Positions 1 to 7,377 of a stretch of 64,000 nucleotides of DNA are shown here, piece after piece; the stretch's first letter is position 1; each line of letters begins with the position of its first letter. The position numbers were made by a program, and so were the translations under genes. Source of the DNA: Flavobacterium sp. CFS9 (GTDB taxonomy: Bacteria; Bacteroidota; Bacteroidia; Flavobacteriales; Flavobacteriaceae); the NCBI RefSeq assembly GCF_041154745.1, contig NZ_AP031573.1, positions 3,782,001 to 3,846,000 of the forward strand, written 5' to 3'. The notes under the pieces were generated by a model, which saw only the letters and a list, made by a program, of their open reading frames with translations, did not search any database and was not told where the DNA came from.

Positions 1-610
1 TAATTTTGGCCATTCCTTCCAAAGGATATGTCTTATAAACTTCGCTTCCCAGAATTCCAAACATGATTAATGGCTTTTCCGTATCGACCTGATAGCTTTT
101 TAGAAGCTTTTTTGCATCATCAATTTCAGATTCTTTTAAAAAGATTTTTGGTTTTACATCCGTAATCTTTTCAGAAATGAACGGTTTTAGAAGCATCAAA
201 CGATTTTCGATAGCCAATCCGTGTTCTGATTCTACGGCATCTAAGCGTTCATAAGTGTAATTGTAGAATATTTTGGTGTACCATTTACGATACGAAACCT
301 TATATTTTGCACCCGAAAACAACGTAATTAGATTAGTTTCCAGCTTAGAATAAACATCAATAACGGCATCGTATTTATTACGTCGAATTTGAAAAATAAA
401 TTTAAACAGAGAAGGAGTTGATTTTCGAACCTTGTTGGATAAAGGAATAACGTTATCAATATTCTTGTTCTCTTTTAGTACATCCACAGAATTTGGATAA
501 CACATATAATCGATAACCGAATCCGGATATTTGGTTTTTAGATTATTACAGATTATAGTGCTCGTTAATACATCTCCAATTCTTTTTTGCTGAATGACTA
601 ATATTCTCAT
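1..610 (-). CDS. Glycosyltransferase family 9 (heptosyltransferase-like), C-terminus beyond window
   Basis: Open minus-strand frame starting at the ATG at 608-610 and running off the left edge, so about 203 N-terminal residues are visible. The protein begins MRILVIQQKRIGDVLTST, the usual N-terminus of ADP-heptose:LPS heptosyltransferase (GT9) proteins: a beta strand followed by the R/K-x-GD-V/L loop of the first Rossmann-like domain. A later stretch reads KPLIMFGILGSEVYKTYP, which fits the start of the second, nucleotide-sugar-binding domain. By family, such enzymes add a sugar to the LPS core or a surface glycan at the inner membrane. It is divergent from the GT2/deacetylase genes, so the two form one surface-glycan neighbourhood. 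The acceptor and donor cannot be told from sequence. Confidence 0.8.
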   Translation of the reverse strand, partial: MRILVIQQKRIGDVLTSTIICNNLKTKYPDSVIDYMCYPNSVDVLKENKNIDNVIPLSNKVRKSTPSLFKFIFQIRRNKYDAVIDVYSKLETNLITLFSGAKYKVSYRKWYTKIFYNYTYERLDAVESEHGLAIENRLMLLKPFISEKITDVKPKIFLKESEIDDAKKLLKSYQVDTEKPLIMFGILGSEVYKTYPLEGMAKI

Positions 611-703
611 TTATTTAAAATTCAATTTGTGGGCTAAATTAGTAATAATTTTATAAAGTGTGCAAACGTATGATTAAGATAAGGTAACTACAATAAAAAG
701 TTC

Positions 704-711
704 TATTTTTG
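704..711 (+). promoter_or_regulatory. Predicted -7 box for the GT2/deacetylase genes
   Basis: TATTTTTG matches the Bacteroidota -7 consensus TAnnTTTG and lies 25 bases before the ATG at 737. No convincing -33 TTG is seen at normal spacing. Confidence 0.5.
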
Positions 712-736
712 TAAAAAAACAAATTCCCCCAAGAAA

Positions 737-1486
737 ATGCAGATAAGTGGTCTTGTTATTACTTTCAATGAAGAGAAAAATATCGGTAAATGTATAGATG
801 CTTTACTAAAAGTGTGTGATGAAGTAATTGTAGTAGATTCGTTCAGTAAAGACCGAACTGTTGAAATTGCCAAAGAAAAAGGAGCAATTGTTGTAGAACA
901 AGCTTTTTTAGGTGATGGTCCGCAACGCACTCATGGTTTGCCATATTGCAAAAATGACTGGATTTTAAATCTTGATGCTGATGAGTTTCTGGATAAAGAT
1001 GCAGAAAAATTTATAACAGATAAAAAGTACCTTGAGGGAAATTATGATGCTTTTAGTTTCAGAGTAAAAAACTTTTTAGCCGATAAACTTATCAATTTTT
1101 CAGGATGGTATCCGGACCATAAAGTTCGTTTTTTCAATAAACAGACAGCGCATCCTTCTGATTCTAAGGTGCATCAGAAAATAATCACTCAAAACGAGAA
1201 GAAAGTTGCCGTGCACATCCTGCACTACGGTTGGGATTCTTTAGATCAAATTATTGCAAAAAAGAATCAATATTCCGGTTGGCATGCACAGCAATTGTTT
1301 GACCAGGGGGAAAGAATATCGGCAATTAAGCCAGTTATCAATGGAGCAGTTGCGTTTATCAGATGTTACTTTTTTAAGAAAGGTATTTTTAATGGTATAG
1401 ACGGTTTGTCGATAGCCATGATTCAGAGTTTCTTTTCTTATATGAAATATGCTAAGCTTTTAAAACTTCAAAAGAGGCTAAAATAA
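737..1486 (+). CDS. Glycosyltransferase family 2 (WaaE/KdtX-like), paralogue 1
   Basis: A 249-residue cytoplasmic or peripheral GT-A glycosyltransferase. The N-terminus ISGLVITFNEEKNIGKCIDAL is the nucleotide-binding strand-helix of GT2 enzymes. VVDSFSKDRTVEIA follows, and the metal-binding DxD motif is in LDADE (D80, D82). The family member it most resembles is the LPS-core beta-glucosyltransferase WaaE/KdtX, which makes a core-region linkage; the exact sugar is inference. No transmembrane segment is evident. It is closely similar over its whole length to the gene at 2524-3273, including the C-terminal MKYAKLLKLQK. A -7 box at 704-711 supports the start. Confidence 0.87.
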   Translation: MQISGLVITFNEEKNIGKCIDALLKVCDEVIVVDSFSKDRTVEIAKEKGAIVVEQAFLGDGPQRTHGLPYCKNDWILNLDADEFLDKDAEKFITDKKYLEGNYDAFSFRVKNFLADKLINFSGWYPDHKVRFFNKQTAHPSDSKVHQKIITQNEKKVAVHILHYGWDSLDQIIAKKNQYSGWHAQQLFDQGERISAIKPVINGAVAFIRCYFFKKGIFNGIDGLSIAMIQSFFSYMKYAKLLKLQKRLK

Positions 1487-1801
1487 AATTTGATAAAAAC
1501 GGAGGTACAATTTCAATTACAGTACTGTTTTTTAAGATACTAGCACAGTCCTTCACGCTGTGTTGTTACTTGGTTTTTCGATTGTTGCATGTGTCAGATA
1601 TATTTTCTGCAATATATCTAGGGGTAAATTTGCTTTAAAAATTATAATAAGTGGTTTTTTTCTTATATTTACAAGCGAGCAAGATCAGGTTTTATTTAAC
1701 AATAATGAGGTTTTTTGTTTCATTTCTTTTTTTTTTACTTAAAAGTGTTTTTTTTGTGAAAAATAATACTATTAATGATAGATTTGCTAAAAAAAAAGAG
1801 A
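1487..1801. other. AT-rich intergenic stretch, no gene seen
   Basis: This gap between the first GT2 gene and the deacetylase is strongly T-rich. Short open frames here have no recognisable protein character and overlap one another. No hairpin terminator or clear -7 box was identified, so whether the deacetylase is transcribed from here or from upstream is open. Confidence 0.4.
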
Positions 1802-2515
1802 ATGTCAAAGCTGCCCATTTTAATGTATCATAATGTTGTAGAAGACGAAGCAAAGTCTGTAAATCTAAGTGTTTCTATAGCAAAGTTAGAATCACAATTT
1901 AAATTTTTACACGATAACAATTACACGACATTTCATTTTAAAGATTTAAAAAATTTAAAAGAACTTCCTACCAAAAGCGTTATAATCACTTTTGACGATG
2001 TTACCGTGTGCCAACTGTTGTATGCGGTGCCTTTGCTTGAAAAATACCAATTAAAAGCCTCTTTTTTTATACCATTTTCTTATGTTGGTAATTTCGATTA
2101 CTGGATCGAAGGAAAAGAAAAAATTATGAGTGTCGAACAGTTAAAAGGATTAAACCCTGATCTTATTGAACTAGGGTATCACTCTTTTGAACATAAAAGA
2201 TACAGTTCGTTGTCTAAAGAAGAGTTAGAAGCTGATTTTGCGAAATCTAATGCCTTTATTTTGGATAATCAATTAGATATAAAACCTGTCCTGGCATATC
2301 CTTTCGGGAATTATGCCAAGAAACATTCTGAGTTTGCTGTTTTTGAAAATATGATGCGTGATAACGGTATTAAGTACGGTTTGAGAATAGGCAACAGAGT
2401 AAATAATTTTCCCTTTAAAAATAACTATTTGGTAAAGAGAATAGACATAAAAGGTGAAGATAGTTTGTTTAGATTTAAATTAAAATTGAAAATAGGTAAG
2501 CTTAAATTATTTTAA
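1802..2515 (+). CDS. Polysaccharide deacetylase family protein (carbohydrate esterase 4/NodB fold)
   Basis: A 237-residue protein beginning MSKLPILMYHNVVEDE. An in-frame ATG at 1775 would add nine Lys-rich residues; 1802 is preferred because family members start just before the PILMYH strand. The NodB motifs are visible: motif 1 ITFDD, motif 2 YHSFEHKRYS (the HxxxH zinc ligands) and motif 3 LAYPFGNY. Motif 1 is followed by V instead of the usual G-Y, a mild deviation near the active site. The family removes N- or O-acetyl groups from polysaccharides using a divalent metal. No signal peptide is seen, so it would act in the cytoplasm on a lipid-linked or nucleotide-linked precursor, or be exported by other means. 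It sits between two GT2 paralogues, 8 bases before the second, which points to LPS or capsule assembly. Confidence 0.85.
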   Translation: MSKLPILMYHNVVEDEAKSVNLSVSIAKLESQFKFLHDNNYTTFHFKDLKNLKELPTKSVIITFDDVTVCQLLYAVPLLEKYQLKASFFIPFSYVGNFDYWIEGKEKIMSVEQLKGLNPDLIELGYHSFEHKRYSSLSKEELEADFAKSNAFILDNQLDIKPVLAYPFGNYAKKHSEFAVFENMMRDNGIKYGLRIGNRVNNFPFKNNYLVKRIDIKGEDSLFRFKLKLKIGKLKLF

Positions 2516-2523
2516 AAAATGCT

Positions 2524-3273
2524 ATGGAAATTAGTGGATTGGTAATAACGTATAATGAAGAAAAAAACATTGGTAAATGTATTGATGCGCTGTTCAGGGT
2601 TTGTAACGAAGTAATTGTTGTAGATTCGTTAAGTACAGATAATACAGTGAAAATTGCCGAAGAAAAAGGGGCTAAGGTTGTTTTGCAGAGCTTTTTAGGT
2701 GACGGACCTCAGAGAATTCACGGTCTTCCTTATTGTAAAAATGACTGGATTTTAAATTTAGATGCGGATGAGATTTTGGCCGAAGATGCGGAGAAATTTA
2801 TATTATCAGGTCAATATGAAAAACAAAATTTTGATGTGTATGCCTTTTCTCTGTATAATTATATGGGCTGTAAGCTGATTAATTTCGCAGGTTGGTACCC
2901 GGATAAAACTTCACGATTTTTTAACAAACAAACTGCTTCTCCTTCAAAAGATAGTGTTCATCAAAAAGTTTTGGGTAATAATAAGACCCATTTAAAAGTT
3001 CATATTCATCATTATGCCTGGGACTGTTTCGGACAATTTATCAGTAAGAAAAATTTATACTCGACCTGGCATGCTCAGCAGCTTTACGATCAGAATAAAA
3101 GAGTAAACAGTTTTAAGCCTTTGTTAAATGGCACAGTTTCTTTTATTAGATGTTATTTCTTTAAAAAAGGTTTTTTGCATGGATTAGACGGTTTTACATT
3201 TTCGGCGACTCAGGCTTTTTTTTCGTATATGAAGTATGCTAAGCTTTTGAAACTTCAAAAACAGAACAAGTAA
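2524..3273 (+). CDS. Glycosyltransferase family 2 (WaaE/KdtX-like), paralogue 2
   Basis: A 249-residue GT-A glycosyltransferase, the same length as the gene at 737-1486 and plainly its duplicate: the segments GDGPQR, HGLPYCKNDWILNLDADE, RCYFFKKG and SYMKYAKLLKLQK are shared. The catalytic DxD is at D80/D82. Differences concentrate in the middle acceptor-facing part (residues about 90-150), which suggests related reactions on different acceptors or positions. It starts 8 bases after the deacetylase stop, so the two are probably co-transcribed. A strong hairpin follows at 3286-3329. Specificity cannot be read from sequence. Confidence 0.87.
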   Translation: MEISGLVITYNEEKNIGKCIDALFRVCNEVIVVDSLSTDNTVKIAEEKGAKVVLQSFLGDGPQRIHGLPYCKNDWILNLDADEILAEDAEKFILSGQYEKQNFDVYAFSLYNYMGCKLINFAGWYPDKTSRFFNKQTASPSKDSVHQKVLGNNKTHLKVHIHHYAWDCFGQFISKKNLYSTWHAQQLYDQNKRVNSFKPLLNGTVSFIRCYFFKKGFLHGLDGFTFSATQAFFSYMKYAKLLKLQKQNK

Positions 3274-3285
3274 AAAATAATCTAT

Positions 3286-3329
3286 AAAAAAGCAAAGCGG
3301 AATGATCACTCATTCCGCTTTGCTTTTTT
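3286..3329. terminator. Bidirectional hairpin terminator between GT2 and dapD
   Basis: A perfect 20-bp stem (3286-3305 with 3310-3329) around the 4-base loop TCAC. It begins with an A-run and ends with a T-run, so it can terminate both converging genes. Confidence 0.9.
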
Positions 3330-3343
3330 ATAGAGACTGTAAA

Positions 3344-4159
3344 TTAAACAGCAACATCGTACTCACGAAGTGCATTGTTTAATGAAGTTTTTAAATCAGT
3401 TGATGGTTTACGAGTACCAATGATTAAAGCACATGGTACCTGGTATTCACCTGCAGCGAATTTTTTAGTGTAACTTCCCGGAATCACAACAGAACGAGCA
3501 GGAACAAAACCTTTCATTTCAACAGGTTCGTCACCCGTTACATCAATAATTTTTGTAGAAGCAGTCAAACAAACGTTAGCACCAAGAACAGCTTCTTTTC
3601 CTACATGAACTCCTTCTACTACAATACAACGAGAACCAATAAAAGCACCGTCTTCAATAATAACCGGAGCAGCTTGTAAAGGTTCTAAAACACCGCCAAT
3701 ACCAACACCACCGCTTAAGTGGACATTTTTACCAATCTGTGCACAGCTTCCAACTGTCGCCCATGTATCAACCATAGTACCTTCGTCAACATAAGCACCA
3801 ATGTTTACATAACTTGGCATCAAAATTACACCGCTTGAAATATAAGCTCCATAACGGGCTACAGCATTAGGTACTACACGAATTCCTTTTTCAGCATAAC
3901 CTTTTTTCAGCAACATTTTGTCGTGGTATTCAAAAATACCGGATTCCCATGTTTCCATTTTTTGAATAGGGAAATACATTACAACAGCTTTCTTAACCCA
4001 TTCGTTTACCTGCCACTTGTCACCAACCGGTTCAGCGCAACGTAATTTTCCTGCATCAATCAATTCAATAACTTCTCTGATAGCATCAGTTGTAGTCGTT
4101 TCTTGCAATAAAGCTCTGTTTTCCCAAGCTTGTTCTATTATAGTCTGTAAAGAATTCAT
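3344..4159 (-). CDS. dapD: 2,3,4,5-tetrahydropyridine-2,6-dicarboxylate N-succinyltransferase
   Basis: A 271-residue enzyme of the succinylase branch of lysine/meso-diaminopimelate synthesis. It transfers succinyl from succinyl-CoA to tetrahydrodipicolinate. The N-terminal helical part (about 1-100) is followed by left-handed beta-helix hexapeptide repeats, for example GVILMPSYVNIGAYVDEG, GTMVDTWATVGSCAQIG and VHLSGGVGIGGVLEP, then VIIEDGAFIGSRCIVVEGV. The C-terminus has the family-typical VPARSVVIPGSYTKKF segment. Length and motif order match the family. It is a single-gene unit converging on the GT2 gene, with a -7 box at 4176-4183. Confidence 0.97.
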   Translation of the reverse strand: MNSLQTIIEQAWENRALLQETTTTDAIREVIELIDAGKLRCAEPVGDKWQVNEWVKKAVVMYFPIQKMETWESGIFEYHDKMLLKKGYAEKGIRVVPNAVARYGAYISSGVILMPSYVNIGAYVDEGTMVDTWATVGSCAQIGKNVHLSGGVGIGGVLEPLQAAPVIIEDGAFIGSRCIVVEGVHVGKEAVLGANVCLTASTKIIDVTGDEPVEMKGFVPARSVVIPGSYTKKFAAGEYQVPCALIIGTRKPSTDLKTSLNNALREYDVAV

Positions 4160-4175
4160 AAGTTTTAATTTTTGG

Positions 4176-4183
4176 CAAAGATA
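4176..4183 (-). promoter_or_regulatory. Predicted -7 box of dapD
   Basis: On the minus strand this reads TATCTTTG, a full match to TAnnTTTG, 16 bases before the dapD ATG. Confidence 0.6.
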
Positions 4184-4328
4184 AGGTATTTGCGGAAAAG
4201 CAGAAAAGTAAAGCTATCGTAAAATGTTATAGGTGTAACTTTTTGTTTGTATTTTGATAAATAAATTTAAGCGTAAAATAATGCAGGAATGCGGTTAATC
4301 TATAAACGCTTTTTTTTGATAGGAAAAC

Positions 4329-4342
4329 ATGATAAAAATCAG
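4329..4342 (+). promoter_or_regulatory. Predicted FNR-type operator upstream of the PAS gene
   Basis: ATGATAAAAATCAG, one mismatch from the palindrome ATGAT-N4-ATCAT. Its centre (4335.5) is exactly 36.5 bases before the G (4372) of the -7-like box TAATTTCG. The ccoS and hemN sites have the same spacing. Binding is inferred. Confidence 0.5.
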
Positions 4343-4364
4343 ATTTTGCGTTTTTACTTCTGGT

Positions 4365-4372
4365 TAATTTCG
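4365..4372 (+). promoter_or_regulatory. Predicted -7 box of the PAS gene
   Basis: TAATTTCG differs from TAnnTTTG at one base. It would place the transcript start near 4377, giving a leader of about 70 bases. Confidence 0.45.
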
Positions 4373-4446
4373 CGGTATAATTCCCGAAAGAATAGAGAGG
4401 AATTGAGATATACCATTCCAAAACAAAAATATTTAATCAGTAAGAA

Positions 4447-5076
4447 ATGAATCAAGAAAATCAACTCCGAACGCCTGTTACAGTAATCGATAAAGAAGTC
4501 ACGTGGGATAAAACACAAGTGATTATGAGTAAAACAAATGCTTTTGGCATTATTGAATATGCTAATGAAGTATTTGTAGATGTATGCGGTTATGAAGATT
4601 ATGAGTTAATGGGGCAACCACACAATATTATACGTCATCCGGATATGCCAAAGGTTATTTTTAAGGTACTTTGGGAAAATCTTAAAAACGGAAAGAACTT
4701 CCATGCGATTGTTAAAAACCTTGCGAAGTCAGGACGTTACTATTGGGTTATTACCGATTTTGAGATTGCAAAAGACGAAAACGGAGTTATTGTAAATTAT
4801 TTTGGAAGACGACAAGCAGTACCACAAGAGGTAATAGCCTTGCATATTGAGCCGTTGTACAAAAAACTGCTTCAAATCGAGGCAGCGAGTGGTATGGAGT
4901 TTAGTGAAAAGTATCTAATTGGATTTCTGGAGGAAAAGAAGAGGACTTATGTTGAATATATTAAGGAGTTAATTTACGAGCATGAGAAATCGCAGGCAAA
5001 ATTTGCTCAGTATGAAGTACAGGAAAATGATGAAGAGGAGGAAAGAGGTTTTTTTAGAAGACTGTTTAACAGATAG
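4447..5076 (+). CDS. Stand-alone Aer-like PAS domain protein (probable flavin redox/oxygen sensor)
   Basis: A 209-residue soluble protein. Residues about 24-125 form a PAS domain of the energy-taxis (Aer) type: NAFGIIEYANEVFVDVCGY, then GQPHNIIRHPDMP (R63, H64, D66) and KSGRYYWV. The RHPDMP segment is the part of E. coli Aer that contacts FAD, so FAD binding is likely by family. The C-terminal third is charged and helical with an Asp/Glu-rich run near residues 190-200. There is no methyl-accepting, histidine-kinase or GGDEF output domain and no membrane segment, so the partner is unknown. A hairpin terminator follows. The upstream region has an FNR-type palindrome at cco/hemN-like spacing, linking it to low oxygen. 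Confidence 0.85.
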   Translation: MNQENQLRTPVTVIDKEVTWDKTQVIMSKTNAFGIIEYANEVFVDVCGYEDYELMGQPHNIIRHPDMPKVIFKVLWENLKNGKNFHAIVKNLAKSGRYYWVITDFEIAKDENGVIVNYFGRRQAVPQEVIALHIEPLYKKLLQIEAASGMEFSEKYLIGFLEEKKRTYVEYIKELIYEHEKSQAKFAQYEVQENDEEEERGFFRRLFNR

Positions 5077-5108
5077 AAGTTATTTTTTTTAGGTTTTGAA
5101 TATTTGGA

Positions 5109-5149
5109 AAAAAATCCGTTTTGAAAAAAAAGCTCAAAACGGATTTTTT
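5109..5149 (+). terminator. Hairpin terminator after the PAS gene
   Basis: Perfect 16-bp stem (5109-5124 with 5134-5149) ending in a T-run, 33 bases after the stop codon. Its A-run on the left arm could make it work in both directions. Confidence 0.85.
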
Positions 5150-5275
5150 ATTAGGTAAAATGAATATTGATTGTTTTTAAGGATGTTGAATTTTATGAAT
5201 TTGATAGAGAAATGGTTCCAGTGTTCGGTTTTATAAAATACTGAGATTCTCTTTAGATTTATAATTTTTCCTTTC

Positions 5276-5283
5276 TATCTTTG
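5276..5283 (+). promoter_or_regulatory. Predicted -7 box of ruvX
   Basis: TATCTTTG, a full TAnnTTTG match, 14 bases before the ATG at 5298. The leader would be very short. Confidence 0.6.
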
Positions 5284-5297
5284 TTGAAAATTCAAAA

Positions 5298-5714
5298 ATG
5301 CCAAGAATTCTTTCTATAGACTACGGACAAAAACGTACCGGAATTGCTGTTACTGACGAAATGCAGATTATTGCTTCAGGTTTAACAACAATACCGACCA
5401 ATACCCTAATTGATTTTCTGAAAGATTATTTTGCAAAAGAAAAGGTAGAAGCCGTTTTAATTGGTGAGCCTAAGCAAATGAATGGTCAGCCATCAGAGAG
5501 CGCTTCGGTTATTAAAGGGTTTGTAACTCATTTTACGAATATTTTTCCTGACATGAAAGTCATTCGTGTCGACGAACGTTTTACGTCAAAAATGGCCTTT
5601 CAAACGATGATCGATAGCGGACTTAGTAAAAAACAGCGCCAGAATAAAGGTTTAATCGATGAAATTTCGGCTACGATTATGCTTCAGGACTATCTTTCGT
5701 CCAAACGTTTTTAA
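5298..5714 (+). CDS. ruvX: Putative pre-16S rRNA nuclease / Holliday junction resolvase-like YqgF
   Basis: A 138-residue RNase H-fold protein of the YqgF/RuvX family. The motifs are in the expected order: ILSIDYGQKRTGIAVTD (first acidic residue), VLIGEPKQMNGQPSE, VIRVDERFTSKMA (second acidic residue) and IDEISATIMLQDYL (third acidic residue near the C-terminus). The family trims the 5' end of 16S rRNA in E. coli; the resolvase name is older and less certain here. The start at 5298 gives the normal length, with a -7 box just upstream. The def gene lies downstream, separated by mqo and the FUSC gene. Confidence 0.94.
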   Translation: MPRILSIDYGQKRTGIAVTDEMQIIASGLTTIPTNTLIDFLKDYFAKEKVEAVLIGEPKQMNGQPSESASVIKGFVTHFTNIFPDMKVIRVDERFTSKMAFQTMIDSGLSKKQRQNKGLIDEISATIMLQDYLSSKRF

Positions 5715-5797
5715 CACCCAATCTTTTAGCTTTTTATTTTTTAGAAAAACATAACTTTTATCATGCAATTTTAGTTTTTTTTTGCAATTATAAAAAG

Positions 5798-5805
5798 TAC
5801 CTTTG
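5798..5805 (+). promoter_or_regulatory. Predicted -7 box of mqo (decides the start codon)
   Basis: TACCTTTG, a perfect -7 match. It overlaps an upstream in-frame ATG at 5803, so transcription should begin near 5811 and translation must use the ATG at 5827. Confidence 0.65.
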
Positions 5806-5826
5806 CACTTTAAAAATAATACTGTT

Positions 5827-7326
5827 ATGTCTGACAAAACAATACGTTCTAATAGTGAAGTAGTGCTTATTGGAGCGGGAATTATGAGTGCCACTCTTGG
5901 AGTAATTTTGAAAGAATTACAACCTGATATAAAAATTGAAATTTACGAAAGATTAGATGTTGCTGCTGCTGAAAGTTCAGATGCATGGAATAATGCAGGA
6001 ACAGGGCACTCTGCCTTTTGTGAATTAAATTACACTCCTGAAAAGGCTGACGGAAGTATTGACCCGAAAAAAGCAATAAGTATTGCAGAATCTTTTGAGA
6101 TTTCACGCCAATTCTGGTCCTATTTAGTAGAACAGAAAAAGGTACCATCTCCTGATAATTTTATTAAAAGTGTTCCCCATATGAGTTTTGTTTGGGGAGA
6201 TAAAAATGTGGAGTATCTTAAAAACAGATTTGAAGCATTACAAAATAACCCTATTTTTTCTCAAATGGAATTCAGTTCTGATTTTGAGCAATTAAAAAAA
6301 TGGATGCCGCTTGTCATGGAAGGCAGAGATGCTAATGAAAAACTGGCAGCTACTTACATGGAAATAGGTACTGACGTGAATTTTGGGGCTTTAACCAGAA
6401 GCATGTTCAATTATTTAGCCACACTTGATGGTGTTTCACTGCACTTTAATCATGAAGTTAAAAAACTAAAACAACGTGAAGATAAATCATGGCGTATCAA
6501 AATCACCGATCTTGCTACCGGTGATGTGAGAAAAGCCTATACTAAGTTTGTATTTATCGGAGCTGGTGGAGGTTCGTTACCTTTGCTAGAAAAGGCAAAT
6601 GTACCTGAAGGAAACGGTTACGGAGGTTTTCCGGTAAGCGGACAATGGTTAAAATGTACCAATCCGGAGGTAATTGCAAAACATCAGGCAAAAGTTTACG
6701 GAAAAGCAAGCGTTGGGGCACCTCCAATGTCTGTACCACATATTGATACCCGTGTGATTGATGGCGAGAAAGCATTGCTTTTTGGTCCGTTTGCAGGATT
6801 TTCAACACGCTTCCTGAAAAATGGTTCTTACTTAGATTTACCATTATCTATAAAACCGAACAACTTAATCCCGATGTTGTCTGCAGGATATCATAATATT
6901 CCTTTAACTAAATATTTGATTGAGCAGGTACGTCAGTCTCCTAAAGACAGAATGAAAGCCTTACGTGAGTATTTGCCAACAGCACGTTCTAAAGACTGGA
7001 AACTGGAAAGAGCTGGACAACGTGTTCAGGTCATCAAAAAAGATGAAAACGGAGGTGGAGTTTTAGAGTTCGGTACTGAAGTAATTAGTACACACGATGG
7101 AAGCCTGGCGGTGTTATTGGGAGCTTCTCCGGGAGCATCAACTGCAGTAGGTATTATGATTGATTTGATCAGCAGATGTTTTACCAATCAGGTGAAAACA
7201 CCGGAATGGCAGTCAAAAATGAAAACAATGATTCCTTCTTACTGTCAGACTTTAAATGATAAACCGGAACTTTTAGCAGAGCTTAGAAAACATACTTCTG
7301 AAGTTTTAGGACTAAAAAATAGTTAA
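5827..7326 (+). CDS. mqo: Malate:quinone oxidoreductase
   Basis: A 499-residue FAD-dependent peripheral membrane enzyme that oxidises L-malate to oxaloacetate and reduces quinone, serving both the TCA cycle and the respiratory chain. The N-terminal dinucleotide-binding fold EVVLIGAGIMSATLGVILKEL is followed by YERLDVAAAESSDAWNNAGTGHSAFCELNYTP, diagnostic of Mqo. FIGAGGGSLPLL, GFPVSGQWLKC and the C-terminal LGASPGASTAVGIM complete the family pattern. ATG 5803 (8 residues longer) is rejected because it lies in the predicted -7 box. The gene appears monocistronic and converges on the FUSC gene. Confidence 0.97.
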   Translation: MSDKTIRSNSEVVLIGAGIMSATLGVILKELQPDIKIEIYERLDVAAAESSDAWNNAGTGHSAFCELNYTPEKADGSIDPKKAISIAESFEISRQFWSYLVEQKKVPSPDNFIKSVPHMSFVWGDKNVEYLKNRFEALQNNPIFSQMEFSSDFEQLKKWMPLVMEGRDANEKLAATYMEIGTDVNFGALTRSMFNYLATLDGVSLHFNHEVKKLKQREDKSWRIKITDLATGDVRKAYTKFVFIGAGGGSLPLLEKANVPEGNGYGGFPVSGQWLKCTNPEVIAKHQAKVYGKASVGAPPMSVPHIDTRVIDGEKALLFGPFAGFSTRFLKNGSYLDLPLSIKPNNLIPMLSAGYHNIPLTKYLIEQVRQSPKDRMKALREYLPTARSKDWKLERAGQRVQVIKKDENGGGVLEFGTEVISTHDGSLAVLLGASPGASTAVGIMIDLISRCFTNQVKTPEWQSKMKTMIPSYCQTLNDKPELLAELRKHTSEVLGLKNS

Positions 7327-7347
7327 GCTCAGAACCTACAATAAATG

Positions 7348-7377
7348 ACAAATCCAGATGAATTAATCTGGATTTGT
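7348..7377. terminator. Hairpin between mqo and the FUSC gene
   Basis: A 12-bp perfect stem (7348-7359 with 7366-7377) around a 6-base loop that overlaps the FUSC stop codon. It has no clean T-run on either side, so it may be a weak or factor-assisted terminator, or only an RNA-stabilising hairpin. Confidence 0.4.

Noticed and set aside
1560..1833. Overlapping small frames in the gap before the deacetylase
   Set aside because: They are T-rich, hydrophobic by composition only, overlap one another, and have no family likeness.
5782..5784. TTG before the mqo -7 box as a -33 element
   Set aside because: It is only 13 bases from the -7 box, whereas about 17-23 is normal; it sits in a T-run and is probably chance.
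5803..5826. Longer N-terminus for mqo from ATG 5803
   Set aside because: The ATG overlaps the perfect -7 box TACCTTTG at 5798-5805, so it would lie at or before the transcript start; family members begin near MSDKTIR.
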